NCBI GenBank assembly: GCA_020466095.1
Contig: CM035807.1
Span: 46,598,935-46,662,934 of the forward strand
Source: Chlorops oryzae
Lineage: Eukaryota > Arthropoda > Insecta > Diptera > Chloropidae
Length of the DNA stretch: 64,000 nt
Reading direction: 5' to 3'
Shown: piece after piece, positions 52,839 to 63,276 of the stretch
How positions within the stretch are numbered: position 1 is the stretch's first letter
Layout of the letters: every line of letters starts with the position of its first letter
The notes under the pieces: model-generated
Database searches by the model: none
What the model was told of the DNA's origin: nothing
Seen by the model: only the letters and a program-made list of their open reading frames with translations
Translations under genes and position numbers: made by a program

Positions 52839-53891
52839 TTTCTTTATGAAACGATAGCGACAGGAGACCTAGTCGAGAAAAAGTTAAAAACCGCTATAAA
52901 ATCCGTGTTACCTAAATTAAGTTCGCAAAAAAGGGTACAATAACCTTTGCAGAGAGAAAGAAATATACATATATTTACGTAAAATGACTTCCTGATGCGG
53001 CCGAGATATTATACTTTTTTAGATGACACTTAGTTCCGAAGATATCCCGAAAAAACAATTAATTATTAAATTCAGAAACTACACAGACACATACATCCAT
53101 AAATGCATTCAAACAAAACAAAACAATATGTGGTGCTGCCAGACTGAACGTTTTCAGAATAACTCCGATTAGTAGGTTTTTGCAAATATATAAGGGCATT
53201 ATAGGTAGCTTATATTTTTTTTGCATTATCAAAGTATACGTCAATTCGTACATAATTAAAACACATTTAAAATCATCGTCTGTACTTCGGGGGCTGCGGA
53301 TGTAATATCGGTGTGAAAATATCGATACTTTAAAACATCTTTATGTATGATAATTCGCATTTTCAAGACTATCTCATTTGTGATGGAAAACCATTTACAC
53401 GTATGCTTTTTTAGTTCCAGTATATTCTGCTTATCTAACTTAGAACTTTGAGGGCTCAACGCTGTTAAAGTAAATTGAAAGGAAGTAACGAGCTCACTAC
53501 TTTGAAGAAAGGAAATCAGAGTTGAAATTTCGATGACAGGTCGACAGAAATATAGGAAATGTGTGACTTAAATGCAACCCTGTGAGTCCGATTACTTGTA
53601 ATAAGCGTATGCGTTCAAGTAGCGAAAGTAAGTCAAAGTACTTATTTGTTTTTATACCCAGCGTAAGCAGGGTATATTAGGGTATCTTGTAACAGCCAGA
53701 ATAACGCTCCGCAGATATAGACATATATTAATATATATTCTTGATCAGGATCAAAAATTGAATCGATTTAGACATGTCCGTCTCTCCGTCCGTCCGTGTC
53801 CGGATCTCCTCCGAAACGGCTGGACCAATCAAGTCGAAATGTGGCACACCGGTATATCGGGGTCCGAGTATGATCCTAACTAAAAATGGAG
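52839..53891 (+). repeat. Repeat R2, copy 3: 1.05-kb block with 27-bp flanking duplication
   Basis: Almost identical to 48097-49156, ending inside the mini-me portion at AAAAATGGAG. It interrupts the right arm of the foldback, and the 27-bp sequence starting GCCTTTAAATTCGTAGC is present on both sides (52811-52837 and 53892-53918). It has no terminal inverted repeats. Confidence 0.85.
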
Positions 53892-54120
53892 GCCTTTAAA
53901 TTCGTAGCTTAAAATTTTGAATCGGTTAAATATATTCGGAAATAATTGCAATTTACTAACCATACTTTTTTTTAAAACTCAAAAAACGGAAAATAGCCTA
54001 TTTCTCAAACACTATTCTACTTACAATTTTTTAAATGACATATTCGGATTCAGCACAAAATTTTACTTTAGAAACGACCATCAGTTGACCCAGGTCAGAT
54101 TTGCTGTAAACTAGTGTTAT

Positions 54121-54769
54121 AAAACTGTTATTAAAAACTTTTATTTTTTCAGATTGATTTAACAGCTATTTTTCAACTTTTTTTATTTCCCTCAAAAAGT
54201 AAAAGTTATTTTGCTACTTTTATTTTTAAAGTCGAAAATAAAAGTCGTATCGCTATAACTTTTAAAATAACGAGGTAAATTCAATTATTTTACAATCAAA
54301 GCATAGCTTTTAATGAAAATTTTGCTTAGGACGACATTACAGTTCCCCCATTTATCCAATTTAAAGAAATTTGGTACCAATCGATAGGTTGTAAATTCTT
54401 GGATACTTTAAGCTTAAACCTATCGATTGGTATCAAATTTCTTTAAATTGGATATATGGTTGAATTTTAATCCCGCAAAGACTTTTATTTTTGACAAAAA
54501 AAATATTTGTCTCAGTTTAACAGTTATCGTTTGACTGAAAAACTAAAAGTCTTTACTTATTAGGTAATATTAGACTTTTTTGAAAAAAGTTACAAAAATA
54601 AAAGGCATCGAAGATTCTAATAGAGAATGGCCTGAGGATAACAATGGTATAAATGTTTTTCCTGTGTGTAAATTTTTTTGTGCTGCTTTTTAAAATTTTG
54701 GAAAACATCGAAACTGTTATTTATAGTCCCTGAAAAAAGAGATTATTTTAACATTTCTAAAATGGGTCG
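54121..54769. other. Non-coding with a 37-bp hairpin
   Basis: Mainly poly-T-rich repeats with AAAAGTTATTT words. 54354-54390 and 54417-54453 are complementary over 37 positions with one mismatch, loop 26 nt, containing ACCAATCGATAGG. The stem may be a remnant of a small palindromic element. Confidence 0.6.
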
Positions 54770-56632
54770 CAAAGGCTGATATTAGTTGCCGATCGTTCTT
54801 TGGGAACCACGAAAGTTTCAATGTTTGCAAGATGTGCAAGCATTCATTCAAGGGCAATTTTGTTACAAACTTAAAGAGCCATTTATTAAACAAGCATGCG
54901 GAACAATACAGCAAGGTGCTGAACCATGACGAAAGCGATATGCCTGAAAAGAAAAAGAAATTTACTATTTCTATGGTTTCGGAGGAAATTAAAAACGCTT
55001 GTGTTGAAATGGCTACATCGGAAAAAGGTCCTTTGCATGGTTTGATTCGGAGGCTTTTAAAGTCCTTACTAGCCAAATATTTGATTGTCTTAATATGACA
55101 TCCATTACGTCGAGAAATATTATGGATTTTGTAAATGAGGAATACGCAAAAAAAAGGTTGTGGCTGATTGAAAAGTTAAGAGATAAAATGATTTCCTTAA
55201 AAATAGACGTCGCGTCGAGACTTCAACGAAGTATCTTTGGAATAAATGTGAAATTTTACAATAATTCCAAAATAATAATTTAAGCCTTTGAAATGATTGA
55301 GTTGAACATACGTCATATAGGTAAAGTTGTTTTTCTTTTTATATTCTAAGAAGCAGTTTTAATACTACCTTTTTAATAAAGGGGACAATATTAAATTTTA
55401 AATCGAAAATGTCCTTCACAGTTTCGAAATTTCAAAGCATCAACTTTATTCGATTGAAGCTTTAGGATAAATATCGGAAGACGAAAATGATTGTGACAAA
55501 GCCGATATTCTAAATGGCTTGAATGTCAATATGATAACATCGATAAAATGTGCTGTTCATTCTTTACAGATTGCAGTAAAAAACTACTTAGTGTCGAGTT
55601 TGGAAGAATCAATTAGCAAGGCGCGAGCCCTAGCTAAGGTATTAAAAACACCATCCGTCAGGTTTTTATTGTATGAGGAGAAAAGAATTTGTTTAAAAAA
55701 AACTTCATCTTATATGTCTATTGATTTGAAGAAGTAAGACTGTTGACTTAGGCTTACCGTTGGTCCACCTAGATGTTCCATTTCGTTGGATCTCTACATA
55801 TAATATGCTTAAGAGCTTAATTGCCTACAAATCTTTCTGTGGAGAAATGTTGATGTACTCCTCAATCTTCGACATTGCGAATGGGAATGAGTGGAAAAGC
55901 TTACGTTGTTACTTGAGCCTATTTATAAGGCGACACAAAGATTGCAATCAGAGCAACTAATTTTGAGTGATTTTTACAAGATTTGGCTTGAAATGAAGTT
56001 GGAAGTCGAGTCACTACAAAACAGCGATCATTTGCTGTCATGCATAAGTAGCTCTGTTGGAAAATCCTTTCGTACTGGCTGCTTTATATTTGGATCGTCT
56101 TCGATGTATTATGGCAAAGGACCCTTTAAAATTAAAATGCGCGCAGAACCACCTTAAGGATCTTGTAGTTCGAATCCTGAAAGAATATAGAATATTTTAT
56201 TTTGGATGGTTTCTTTAGCAGTATTAATCACTTGTTTATTGCACGCAAAGATACATAAAACGAATGAGAAACCAACAACGAGTTGGGAAACCACTTTGAG
56301 CTAATCTTCTTTAATCAGTGTAGGTAAAGAGTCAAATTCTCAGCTTTGAATGTTATGAAATCAGTGGATTTTCAGGAAAACAACGTTGACGAAGTTGTCC
56401 AAAGTGCGTTTCATGAAATTGAAGAAATTTTCCCCAGACCACTTTTTATTGAGAACGATTTAATGGAGTATTGAGAGGCTTAAAAGATTTTGTATCCCCA
56501 TTTATTCGAACTCGCAAAAACTGTTTAGTGCGTACCTACCACGCAAGTTAGCGTAGAAAGGTCATTTTCTGCCCTCAATTTGGTTTAAAGTGATCTTAGA
56601 TCTAAATTATCTACGGAGAATTTTGAAAAGGT
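54770..56632 (+). pseudogene. hAT transposase pseudogene, broken by Gypsy-B
   Basis: Plus strand. A BED-type finger (CKMCKHSFKGNFVTNLKSHL, then NKHAEQ), followed by MVSEEIKNACVEM and FKVLTSQIFDCLNM-type sequence, IMDFVNEEYAKKRLWLIEKL, CAVHSLQIAVKNYL (the C..H block), DVPFRWISTYNMLKSL and LLEPIYKATQRLQSEQ. The C-terminal dimerisation block lies at about 56490-56630: TTQVSVERSFSALNLV, then a stop, SDLRSKLSTENFEKVVM. Many stops and frameshifts (for example at 55281, 55735 and 55960). It ends where the Gypsy-B LTR begins. Confidence 0.82.
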
Positions 56633-56939
56633 TGTAATGAGGTAAAATTTTGGGAACCAACGGAAAATTTTAACTCATACATTTGTTCGGTTAATCATTA
56701 TTTTTCTCCCTCCCGCACATTAGAAAGAAACGACCAAGTGACAACGCGAGATGTTTTTCTTTATATTTTTTCAAACTACTTGTATATTTCGGAAATGGAT
56801 TTGCTTAATTAAAATTATGATTTGTTATGTTTAAAAGAGAAAAATATATTATAAGAAAAAAACGGAAAATATATTCAGATATATAAGGTTAAGAAATAAG
56901 AAGAGGAACAAATGGTTTTTTTTTAACAGCCAAGACACA

Positions 56940-57105
56940 GCGCCACTCTACGCCCCCTGGAACAGTAGCCGTGACACAACAAGATCGATAGCCAAGTCAC
57001 AGTACCAGTTTACGCCCCCTGGAACAGTAGCCGTGACACAACAAGATCGATAGCCAAGTCACAGTACCAGTTTACGCCCCCTGGAACAGTAGCCATGACA
57101 CAGCT
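56940..57105. repeat. ~63-bp tandem repeat in the Gypsy-B LTR
   Basis: Three occurrences of TACGCCCCCTGGAACAGTAG, spaced by ACAACAAGATCGATAGCCAA. The same array is in the 3' LTR at 63575-63742. Lies upstream of the presumed promoter, so it may act as an enhancer, as repeat arrays in other insect LTRs do (inference). Confidence 0.8.
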
Positions 57106-57419
57106 AATACTATATCCGCGACGCAGCACCAACCCACCACAGGCACAAACCCGACTTCCGCCGATCGAGCCAGGTTTCTGCACACGCCGTCAGTACACGC
57201 CTTTGACAGTATGCACAAAAAATTGGTAGAATTCTCATTTCGTTTAACATTTTGGACGAATATAAGCCACAGTTTTCGCGGCGAAGAAGGAATCAGTGTT
57301 CAGCTCACGGAGCGACCTAATTGTGAAAACAAAAGTGTTTTATCCGATTGGGACCACTAAGCTGAACAGCGCGGTAACCAGAGGTAATTAACATTCAGTT
57401 GTCTCTCAGGTTAGCCATA

Positions 57420-57725
57420 CTTTTTGGAACTATTGTCTGGATGGTGTCAACCCCAGGCAGTAGTTCAATTCATCCAGCCAGCTGTTGATCAGGCGGTTCA
57501 ACCCCTATCAGTAGAGGACAATAGTCTTTGCATTGTCCTTCCGTTAATCCTCGCTATTTGTTGTCCCGGCGGTCCAACCCCGTTCAACCCCGTTCAACAA
57601 TATAGACGAGAAGTATCTGTTCCCGCCAGCTCATTGTACAGGTGGTCCAACCCCGGTCAATGAACTAGGCAAATTAGCCAGTCCCCACTAGTTGTTGTTC
57701 CGGCGGTCCAACCCCGTTCAACAGG
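57420..57725. repeat. Imperfect GGTCCAACCCC repeats in the Gypsy-B transcript leader
   Basis: Five or more related words: GGTGTCAACCCC, GGCGGTTCAACCCC, GGCGGTCCAACCCCGTTCAA, GGTGGTCCAACCCCGGTCAA and again GGCGGTCCAACCCCGTTCAA. Downstream of the likely start site, so they would be in the RNA. TTGTTGTTCCGG/GTTGTCCCGG precede two of them. Confidence 0.6.
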
Positions 57726-58105
57726 TAGTCGAGTCAGGAGCTAGAGAATAGACTACGCCACCGCCGAAAGTTCACCGATCGACACGGCTCACACGCTACA
57801 CGCGGCTTACGGATACTGCCCGAGTTCCAGTTATCAACACGGCACCCACTGGAGAACGCACGAAACTTCGCAACGCTACCAGGATTTGGAGTAAGAGACG
57901 CCGACGTTACCGCTTCGACCATTGTAACTAGACATTAAGATTATGTTAGGAGAGTAGAAACCAAAAATTGAATAAAGGAATTAAATTTACGATGTTCTAA
58001 ATCATTATTGCGTTATTGAACTACACTGAGCAAAGTTTCTGGTCTTGTAACGAACCCTGGATTGACTGAGTGATACCCCTTCTGAAAAAAAAAGATCGTT
58101 ACAAG

Positions 58106-58124
58106 TAACGCCCGAGCAGGGACC
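58106..58124 (+). other. Primer-binding site of Gypsy-B
   Basis: TAACGCCCGAGCAGGGACC starts two bases after the LTR end. It resembles the complement of the 3' end of tRNA-Lys (TGGCGCCCGAACAGGGAC) except at three positions. Assignment of the primer tRNA is tentative. Confidence 0.5.
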
Positions 58125-58195
58125 TAGCGATAAATCAAGGAATCGCTCACCGAAGAAAAACACAGTAAAACCACAGCGCAGAGAGAATCGATACG

Positions 58196-59371
58196 ATGGC
58201 ACAAGAGAAGGTAATCATCAAGACACTTGAAACCAAATGGATTTCGAAGCTAAAGAAGGACGAAGTATCTGAATGTCTTGCTTCGTTTGGGCTTGACCCC
58301 CAAGGGACAGTAGATGAAAGGAAACAACGGCTTATGTCTTTCATAAATGCCCACATGGAGGATCCAGTTATCAGCACTAAGGTACAGGAGCTTGAGGTAC
58401 GCTTCACGAGGAGCCCTTCTCCATTACCGCCAACCAAAACATGCGAGACAGGAAAGACAAGCGATACAGGAAAACCGAGCGAGAGAGGTACAGGCACGAC
58501 AATGCTAGACGAGGCGAAAGCATGGAGTACCGGCACTCACGAAAAGGTCACCCAAGCACCGATCCAACACGAGTATACCCAGACCAGCCTGAAGGACGAT
58601 ATGGCCTGGAAAGCCCATGGCTACCAACACCAACCAACTAGCAACACACCTGTGAGGACATACGCTAGCATAATCGACCAGGTACGGAAATGGTCGATCC
58701 GATCCGATGGGAAAAAGGATGCCATCGAATTCATTGACAGGATCGAGGAACTTGCTGGAGTTTACGATATTCCCCTACAGTACCTGCCGAAGGCGATGCC
58801 CAAATTCTTACGAGACTATGCACTATCATGGCTGAGGAATAATAGGCAAGAATTTTCCGACTGGCCGACGTTCAAAAAGGAATTTTTAAAGTTCTTTTTA
58901 CCCTACCGATATCTAGAACGATTAGAGGACGAAATCAAAGCCAGAAAGCAACGCGCAGGAGAAACATTTAAAGAGTATATCACCAGCATCCAAGCGCTCA
59001 TGAGACATGTCGACTATACCGAAGAGAAGCGTCTGGACATCATTTTCCGAAACAGCCGACGGGAGTATCAACTATTTATTAAACGGCGAGAGTTCAGCAC
59101 ATTGAGCGACCTAACCGAGCTGGCTGGCGAACGAGAAATAATCGAGACGGAGAACCACACCAGGGCTGAATCTAGCAGCAGTGACGAAACCAGGGTTCAA
59201 ACGATGGCTATGGCCCCAAAGCAAGTTTGTTATCGTTGTGGGGAAACAGGACACATGCGAGCAAACTGCAAGAACCCCCAGAAGTTGTTTTGCTGGGTAT
59301 GCAGGAAGGAAAATATCAGGACGGTGGAGTGCTGCCGGAAAGCATCGGAAAACCCCGGAGGAGCTCACTAA
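58196..59371 (+). CDS. gag: Gypsy-B Gag (391 residues, intact frame)
   Basis: Starts MAQEKVIIKTLETKWISKL, the first ATG after the primer site. Residues about 18-50 (KLKKDEVSECLASFGLDPQG..RKQRL) resemble a SAP-like helix pair, common at the start of Gag in this Gypsy lineage. Residues about 180-330 are the capsid domain (AIEFIDRIEELAGVYDIP, FLRDYALSWLRNN, GETFKEYITSIQALM). A zinc knuckle CYRCGETGHMRANC lies near residue 345, and a second, degenerate one, FCWVCRKENIRTVECC, follows. Gag forms cytoplasmic particles and binds the RNA. The frame overlaps pol by about 145 bp, which is read in the -1 frame. No internal stops. Confidence 0.9.
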   Translation: MAQEKVIIKTLETKWISKLKKDEVSECLASFGLDPQGTVDERKQRLMSFINAHMEDPVISTKVQELEVRFTRSPSPLPPTKTCETGKTSDTGKPSERGTGTTMLDEAKAWSTGTHEKVTQAPIQHEYTQTSLKDDMAWKAHGYQHQPTSNTPVRTYASIIDQVRKWSIRSDGKKDAIEFIDRIEELAGVYDIPLQYLPKAMPKFLRDYALSWLRNNRQEFSDWPTFKKEFLKFFLPYRYLERLEDEIKARKQRAGETFKEYITSIQALMRHVDYTEEKRLDIIFRNSRREYQLFIKRREFSTLSDLTELAGEREIIETENHTRAESSSSDETRVQTMAMAPKQVCYRCGETGHMRANCKNPQKLFCWVCRKENIRTVECCRKASENPGGAH

Positions 59372-62300
59372 ACGCAAGGCCTAGTGAAAACTCCCCGCAA
59401 CGCGCCTTGCCACCATCCAAACTTTTACAGTATAATGAACTACTATATGCCCAGGTCCAACTCGGGGACCACCGACACATCGCCACCGTAGACACAGGAG
59501 CCTCCCGAAGCGTTATCAGCACCAAAGTGGCGGCCAAACTAGGATCGCAAGGAACGTTCAGAGACAGCATAACCAACGTACGCATGGCAGACGGATCAGT
59601 ACAAACCGTGGAAATGACCTTTACCATCGCCGTATAGCTGGGGTCATACAAAACAGACATCACGTTCGTGGTCCTACCAACCACTTTGGATGGGGTAATT
59701 CTGGGAATGGACTTCCTGAGCAGGGCTGGAACACGAATCACAATAGGAGGACATTCGGCATGCATTACCCAGCAAGCGGACGTCCACAGAACCAACTCAG
59801 AAGACACCACCAACATTCTACACACCCACGCGGAGACCAGTCCCACTAACACCATTTCCGACACAAAAGAACAATTCCTCGCACAAGAATTAGCGGAACT
59901 CGCAGACATCCGAGGTTCATCCAATATAACCAAGCATGAAATCATCATGACGGACACCAGGCCCTTCAAGCAACGCTATTTCCCGAAGAATCCAATTATG
60001 CAGGACGCCATTAATAAGGAGATCGACGAGCTCATTCGTCTGGATTGCATCGAGCCCTCACACAGTCCGTACAGCTCCTCGGTCGTCATGGTGCGGAAAA
60101 AGAACGGCAAGTGGCGGTTGTGCCTAGATTTCCGCCAGTTAAACGAAAAATCAGTACAGGATGCCTACCCGCTACCTCGAATCAACTACATTTTGGGGCG
60201 TCTCCGAGAGGCCAAATTCATCAGTAGCATCGACTTGAAAAACGGATATTGGCAAATTCCCCTGGAGGAGACTAGCAAGCAGTACACCGCGTTTACAGTA
60301 CCAGGCAGAGGACTATATCAGTGGAAGGTCATGCCATTTGGACTCCACTCCGCACCAGCGACGTTCCAGCGGGCGCTCGACCGGGTGATAGGGCCAGATA
60401 TGGAACCACATGCCTTCGCCTACCTGGACGACATCATTGTGATTGGAAGATCACTCGACGAACACATGGCAAACCTCAAGGAAGTATTTCAACGCCTTAA
60501 AGCCGCTAACCTGCGAATAAACCCCGACAAATGCGAATTCTTCCGACAGGAAATAAAATATCTAGGACATCTTGTGAACCCCTAAGGAATCCACACCGAC
60601 CCCGAGAAAATTGCAGCCATCCGAGAGCTACAACCACCAACCAACCTGAAGAAGCTTCGCCGATGCCTGGGTATTGCGAGCTGGTACCGCCGTTTTGTGC
60701 CAGACTTCTCAAAGATAGTACACCCAATGACACTTTTGCTGAAGAAGAAGCACCGTTGGAAATGGACGTAAGATCAACAGGACGCTTTCGAGTTATTGAA
60801 GGAAAAGCTGACTCAAGCACCAGTCCTCGCCTGCCCAGACTTTACGAAAACCTTTTTGCTACAAACCGACGCCAGTGATTATGGCCTGGGAGCCGTGCTT
60901 ACCCAGGAGATTGATGGGCAGGAGCGTGTCATCGCCTATGATAGTAGACACCTGAACCCAGCGGAGCTGAACTATTCCACCACGGAAAAAGAGTGCTTGG
61001 CCATCGTCTGGGGAGTCCGCAAGATGCGCCATTACTTGGAGGGATACCACTTTGTCGTCATCACAGACCATTTAGCGCTGAAATGGTTGAACTCAATCGA
61101 CAACCCGACGGGAAGGATCGCTCGCTGGGCGCTGGAACTCCAACAATACTCGTTCGAGATCAGATACCGGAAGGGGAAATACAACGTCATCGCGGACGCA
61201 CTTTCTCGCCAGCCGTTGAACACCGTATGTCAGGTCATTCAGACCCAGGATGGCGCGGGAAGAGACACGAGTGACTGGGTGCAAAAGAAGAAAGAAGGAG
61301 TCCTCAGTAACCCAGAAAAATACCCGGACTACCGTATCTCGGAAGGAAATTTGTTCCGATATCTACCGGTGCTAGGAGGAGACGACGATCAATACAACTG
61401 GAAACTCTGCGTCCCGAAAAAGGATAGGGACAGAGTTTTACAGGAAAACCATGACGATCCTACTGCAAGCCACTTTGGCGTTAAAAAAACTATCGGAAGA
61501 ATTGGTAGGCGATATTTCTGGCCTGGATTCTACCGGGACATAAGGAGTTACGTCCGGAAGTGTCTTACCTGTCAGCGGTACAAAAACCAACAACAAAAGC
61601 AAGCCGGCCATATGCATACGAGAATAGCGGAGGAGCCATGGGCCGTACTATGTGCCGATTTCATGGGACCTCTACCACGCTCCACCCATGGAAACGTCTA
61701 CTTACTGGTCTTTTTCGATAAGTTCTCGAAATGGGTAGAGCTAGTGCCTCTACGCACAGCGACAACAGAAGCCGTCCAGAAAGCCCTGAGAGAACGCATT
61801 ATTTCGCGATACGGGGTCCCGACTACACTTATCACCGACAATGGGACACAATTTACAAGCAAGAAATTCACGCAGTTCCTGGCCAAATTAGGTGTCGAGC
61901 ATCAACGGACTGCCCCATATACCCCCCAGGAAAACCCGACCGAAAGAGCAAACCGAACCATCAAGACTATGCTGGCTCAGTACACCGAAAACCAACATAA
62001 ACACTGGGATCAACTACTACCGGAGCTATCCCTGGCCATTAACAGCAGCACTGCCGAAAGCACTGGATATAGTCCAGCCTTCCTCACGCAGGGTCGGGAA
62101 CCTCGACTACCGAAGCAGTTATACGATAAATGCTCCTCTAAACTCGCCGTAGATCATATGACCGTGAAAGAGAGGATGGAACGGCTCAAAGAGGTGTTTG
62201 AAGTGGTAAGGCAAAACCAGGTGCGGGCAAGCCAAGACCAGGCCCGATTTCAAATTTTTCGAAGAAGAGAATGGAGACCAGGTATCGGAGACTACATACT

Positions 62301-62517
62301 AGTCAAAACCCACCCGCTGTCAAAAGCAGTGGAGAGTTTCGCCGCCAAGCTAGCCCCAAAGTACGATGGCCCGTACCAAGTGACAGGGTACTCCTCACCG
62401 GTCATCATCGAGTTCCAAGACCAAGGGCAAACAAGGACGGCACATGTGGGACAGGTGAAACCCTTCATTGGCACGCCCACTGACAAGGAAGAAGAAAACA
62501 GCGATTCCAAATTCTGA
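59227..62517 (+). pseudogene. pol: Gypsy-B Pol (protease, RT, RNase H, integrase) with three stops
   Basis: One continuous frame, -1 relative to gag, interrupted by stops at about 59635, 60583 and 60769. Protease: TVDTGASRSVIS near 59490 and VILGMDFL near 59695. RT: VVMVRKKNGKWRLCLDFRQL, FISSIDLKNGYWQIP, MPFGLHSAPATFQ and FAYLDDIIVIG. RNase H: LLQTDASDYGLGAVL, TEKECLAIVW, VITDHLALKWL and VIADALSRQ. Integrase: HFGVKKTIGRIGRRYF with CLTCQ (HHCC), ADFMGPL, ITDNGTQFTS and PTERANRT (DDE), and a C-terminal GDYILVKTHP module ending at 62517. All catalytic residues are present. Few defects and similar LTRs point to a fairly young insertion. Confidence 0.92.
59350..59356 (+). promoter_or_regulatory. 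Candidate -1 frameshift site (AAACCCC)
   Basis: In the gag frame the bases read A AAC CCC, which fits X XXY YYZ. It lies inside the gag-pol overlap, 15 bp before the gag stop. A C-type heptamer is unusual, and GGAAAAT upstream is an alternative. No downstream structure was computed. Confidence 0.35.
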
Positions 62518-62670
62518 AGATTAACAAAGAAAAAAAAAAAAGAAAAAAAAAAATCTTCATTACAAAGTAGTTAGTCAATGTATAATGTCTGTCTGTGTCC
62601 CCGAAACCATTCCATTCTCAATTGCTCGTCGCCTGTTTCTTTTTCTTTCCTCATATTTACTTACAGAATA
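62518..62670 (+). promoter_or_regulatory. Splice acceptor region before Gypsy-B ORF3
   Basis: A long pyrimidine tract (about 62632-62650, TTTCTTTTTCTTTCC) and CATATTTACTTACAG end at 62666, four bases before the ORF3 start codon. TTACTTAC could also act near the branch point. This is the position at which env of insect errantiviruses is joined to a spliced leader. The donor was not identified. Confidence 0.55.
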
Positions 62671-63276
62671 ATGGAAACCCCTAACGTTGACAGGTTCGCC
62701 AAAGCAAGGGTGCGCTTCCTGGACGCTTATCACCGGATAGAGGCGCAACAGAAGCAGACGGTCTTCTTGAAGAGCCACCCTCTGTTCCCAAAGAAGGCAC
62801 CCACTACGCCGTTGTTACGCCTGACGGCCCTGCCCGCAAAAGAAAACCCCACCAGCCGGGAACTCTTTGGAAGTGACTCCGAAAGTGAGAGTGAGGTGAC
62901 CAACCCGAGCCCAGGTACCTCGCTGCCGAGCCATCGGAAACGACCGGCCGCCAGAATACCCACCGAGCCAGGCCCATGCCAACGTTAGACCACCCGGCCA
63001 AGAATGGTGACCTCAAAATTCATGACCGCCCGGGAGGACGATATCCTCCAGATTCACCCCGACGAAGACGAATTCCTGGAAGACACCAGTAATGAGCAGA
63101 TACGGGAAATCGAAACATCCCTAAGGGCACGGTGGGAAGAAAGGCGCGCGCTTTCCCAGAAAAGTGAGCGGATCCGCTGCACTAAGACCATTGAGGGCCA
63201 GCGGTATCGTTTCACAGTGACCAGGGAAGGGAACGTGACTCACTTCAAACTTCCCCCAAGTAGGGAGGGGATGTAA
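62671..63276 (+). pseudogene. Gypsy-B ORF3, non-envelope protein of unknown function, one stop
   Basis: About 200 codons starting METPNVDRFAKARVRFLDAY, chosen because this ATG follows the acceptor site directly. One stop at 62986-62988 splits it; the frame then goes on to 63276. The first part is basic with Pro-rich stretches and an acidic run (SDSESESEV); the second has an acidic region (HPDEDEFLEDTSNEQIREIE) and a compact end (CTKTIEGQRYRFTVTREGN). There is no signal peptide or transmembrane segment, so it is not an envelope protein. It lies between integrase and the 3' LTR, and the stop lies within the polypurine/LTR junction. No family is recognised. A role with RNA or particle proteins is only a guess. 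Confidence 0.6.
63259..63271 (+). other. Polypurine tract of Gypsy-B
   Basis: AGTAGGGAGGGGA directly precedes TGTAATGAGG of the 3' LTR and marks the plus-strand primer. Confidence 0.8.

Larger units (their letters stand above)
50941..54120. mobile_element. Second foldback element (~3.2 kb with insertions)
   Basis: The left arm (50941 to about 51498) is the inverse of the right arm (about 52544-52838 plus 53919-54120). Terminal word ATAACACTAGTTTAC at 50941 and its complement at 54106-54120. The arms share AAAATGGAATTTAAACAAAA, TTGGATTAAAAAATGTTCTG and GGAAAATAGCC..TTTCTCAAA, with many small differences. The centre carries a short coding fragment and a family 2 mini-me; the right arm carries a 1.05-kb duplicated block. 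Target duplication unclear. Confidence 0.82.
56633..58103 (+). mobile_element. Gypsy-B 5' LTR (~1471 bp)
   Basis: Starts TGTAATGAGG and ends ATCGTTACA just before the primer site; the 3' LTR starts with the same bases at 63272. It contains a 2.5-copy ~63-bp tandem repeat (56940-57105, unit with TACGCCCCCTGGAACAGTAG), a likely promoter (GAATATAAGCC at 57259 and TCAGTGT about 30 bp later), a cluster of GGCGGTCCAACCCCGTTCAA repeats (57420-57725) and an AATAAAG polyadenylation signal at about 57970. About 2% different from the visible part of the 3' LTR, by rough count. Confidence 0.88.

Noticed and set aside
59316..59969. 217-residue minus-strand ORF opposite Gypsy-B protease/RT
   Set aside because: Complement of a coding region with clear retroelement motifs on the plus strand.
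62578..62988. ORF3 of Gypsy-B starting at 62578
   Set aside because: The codons before 62671 lie in the pyrimidine tract of the presumed intron; the ATG at 62671 directly after the acceptor is the better start.
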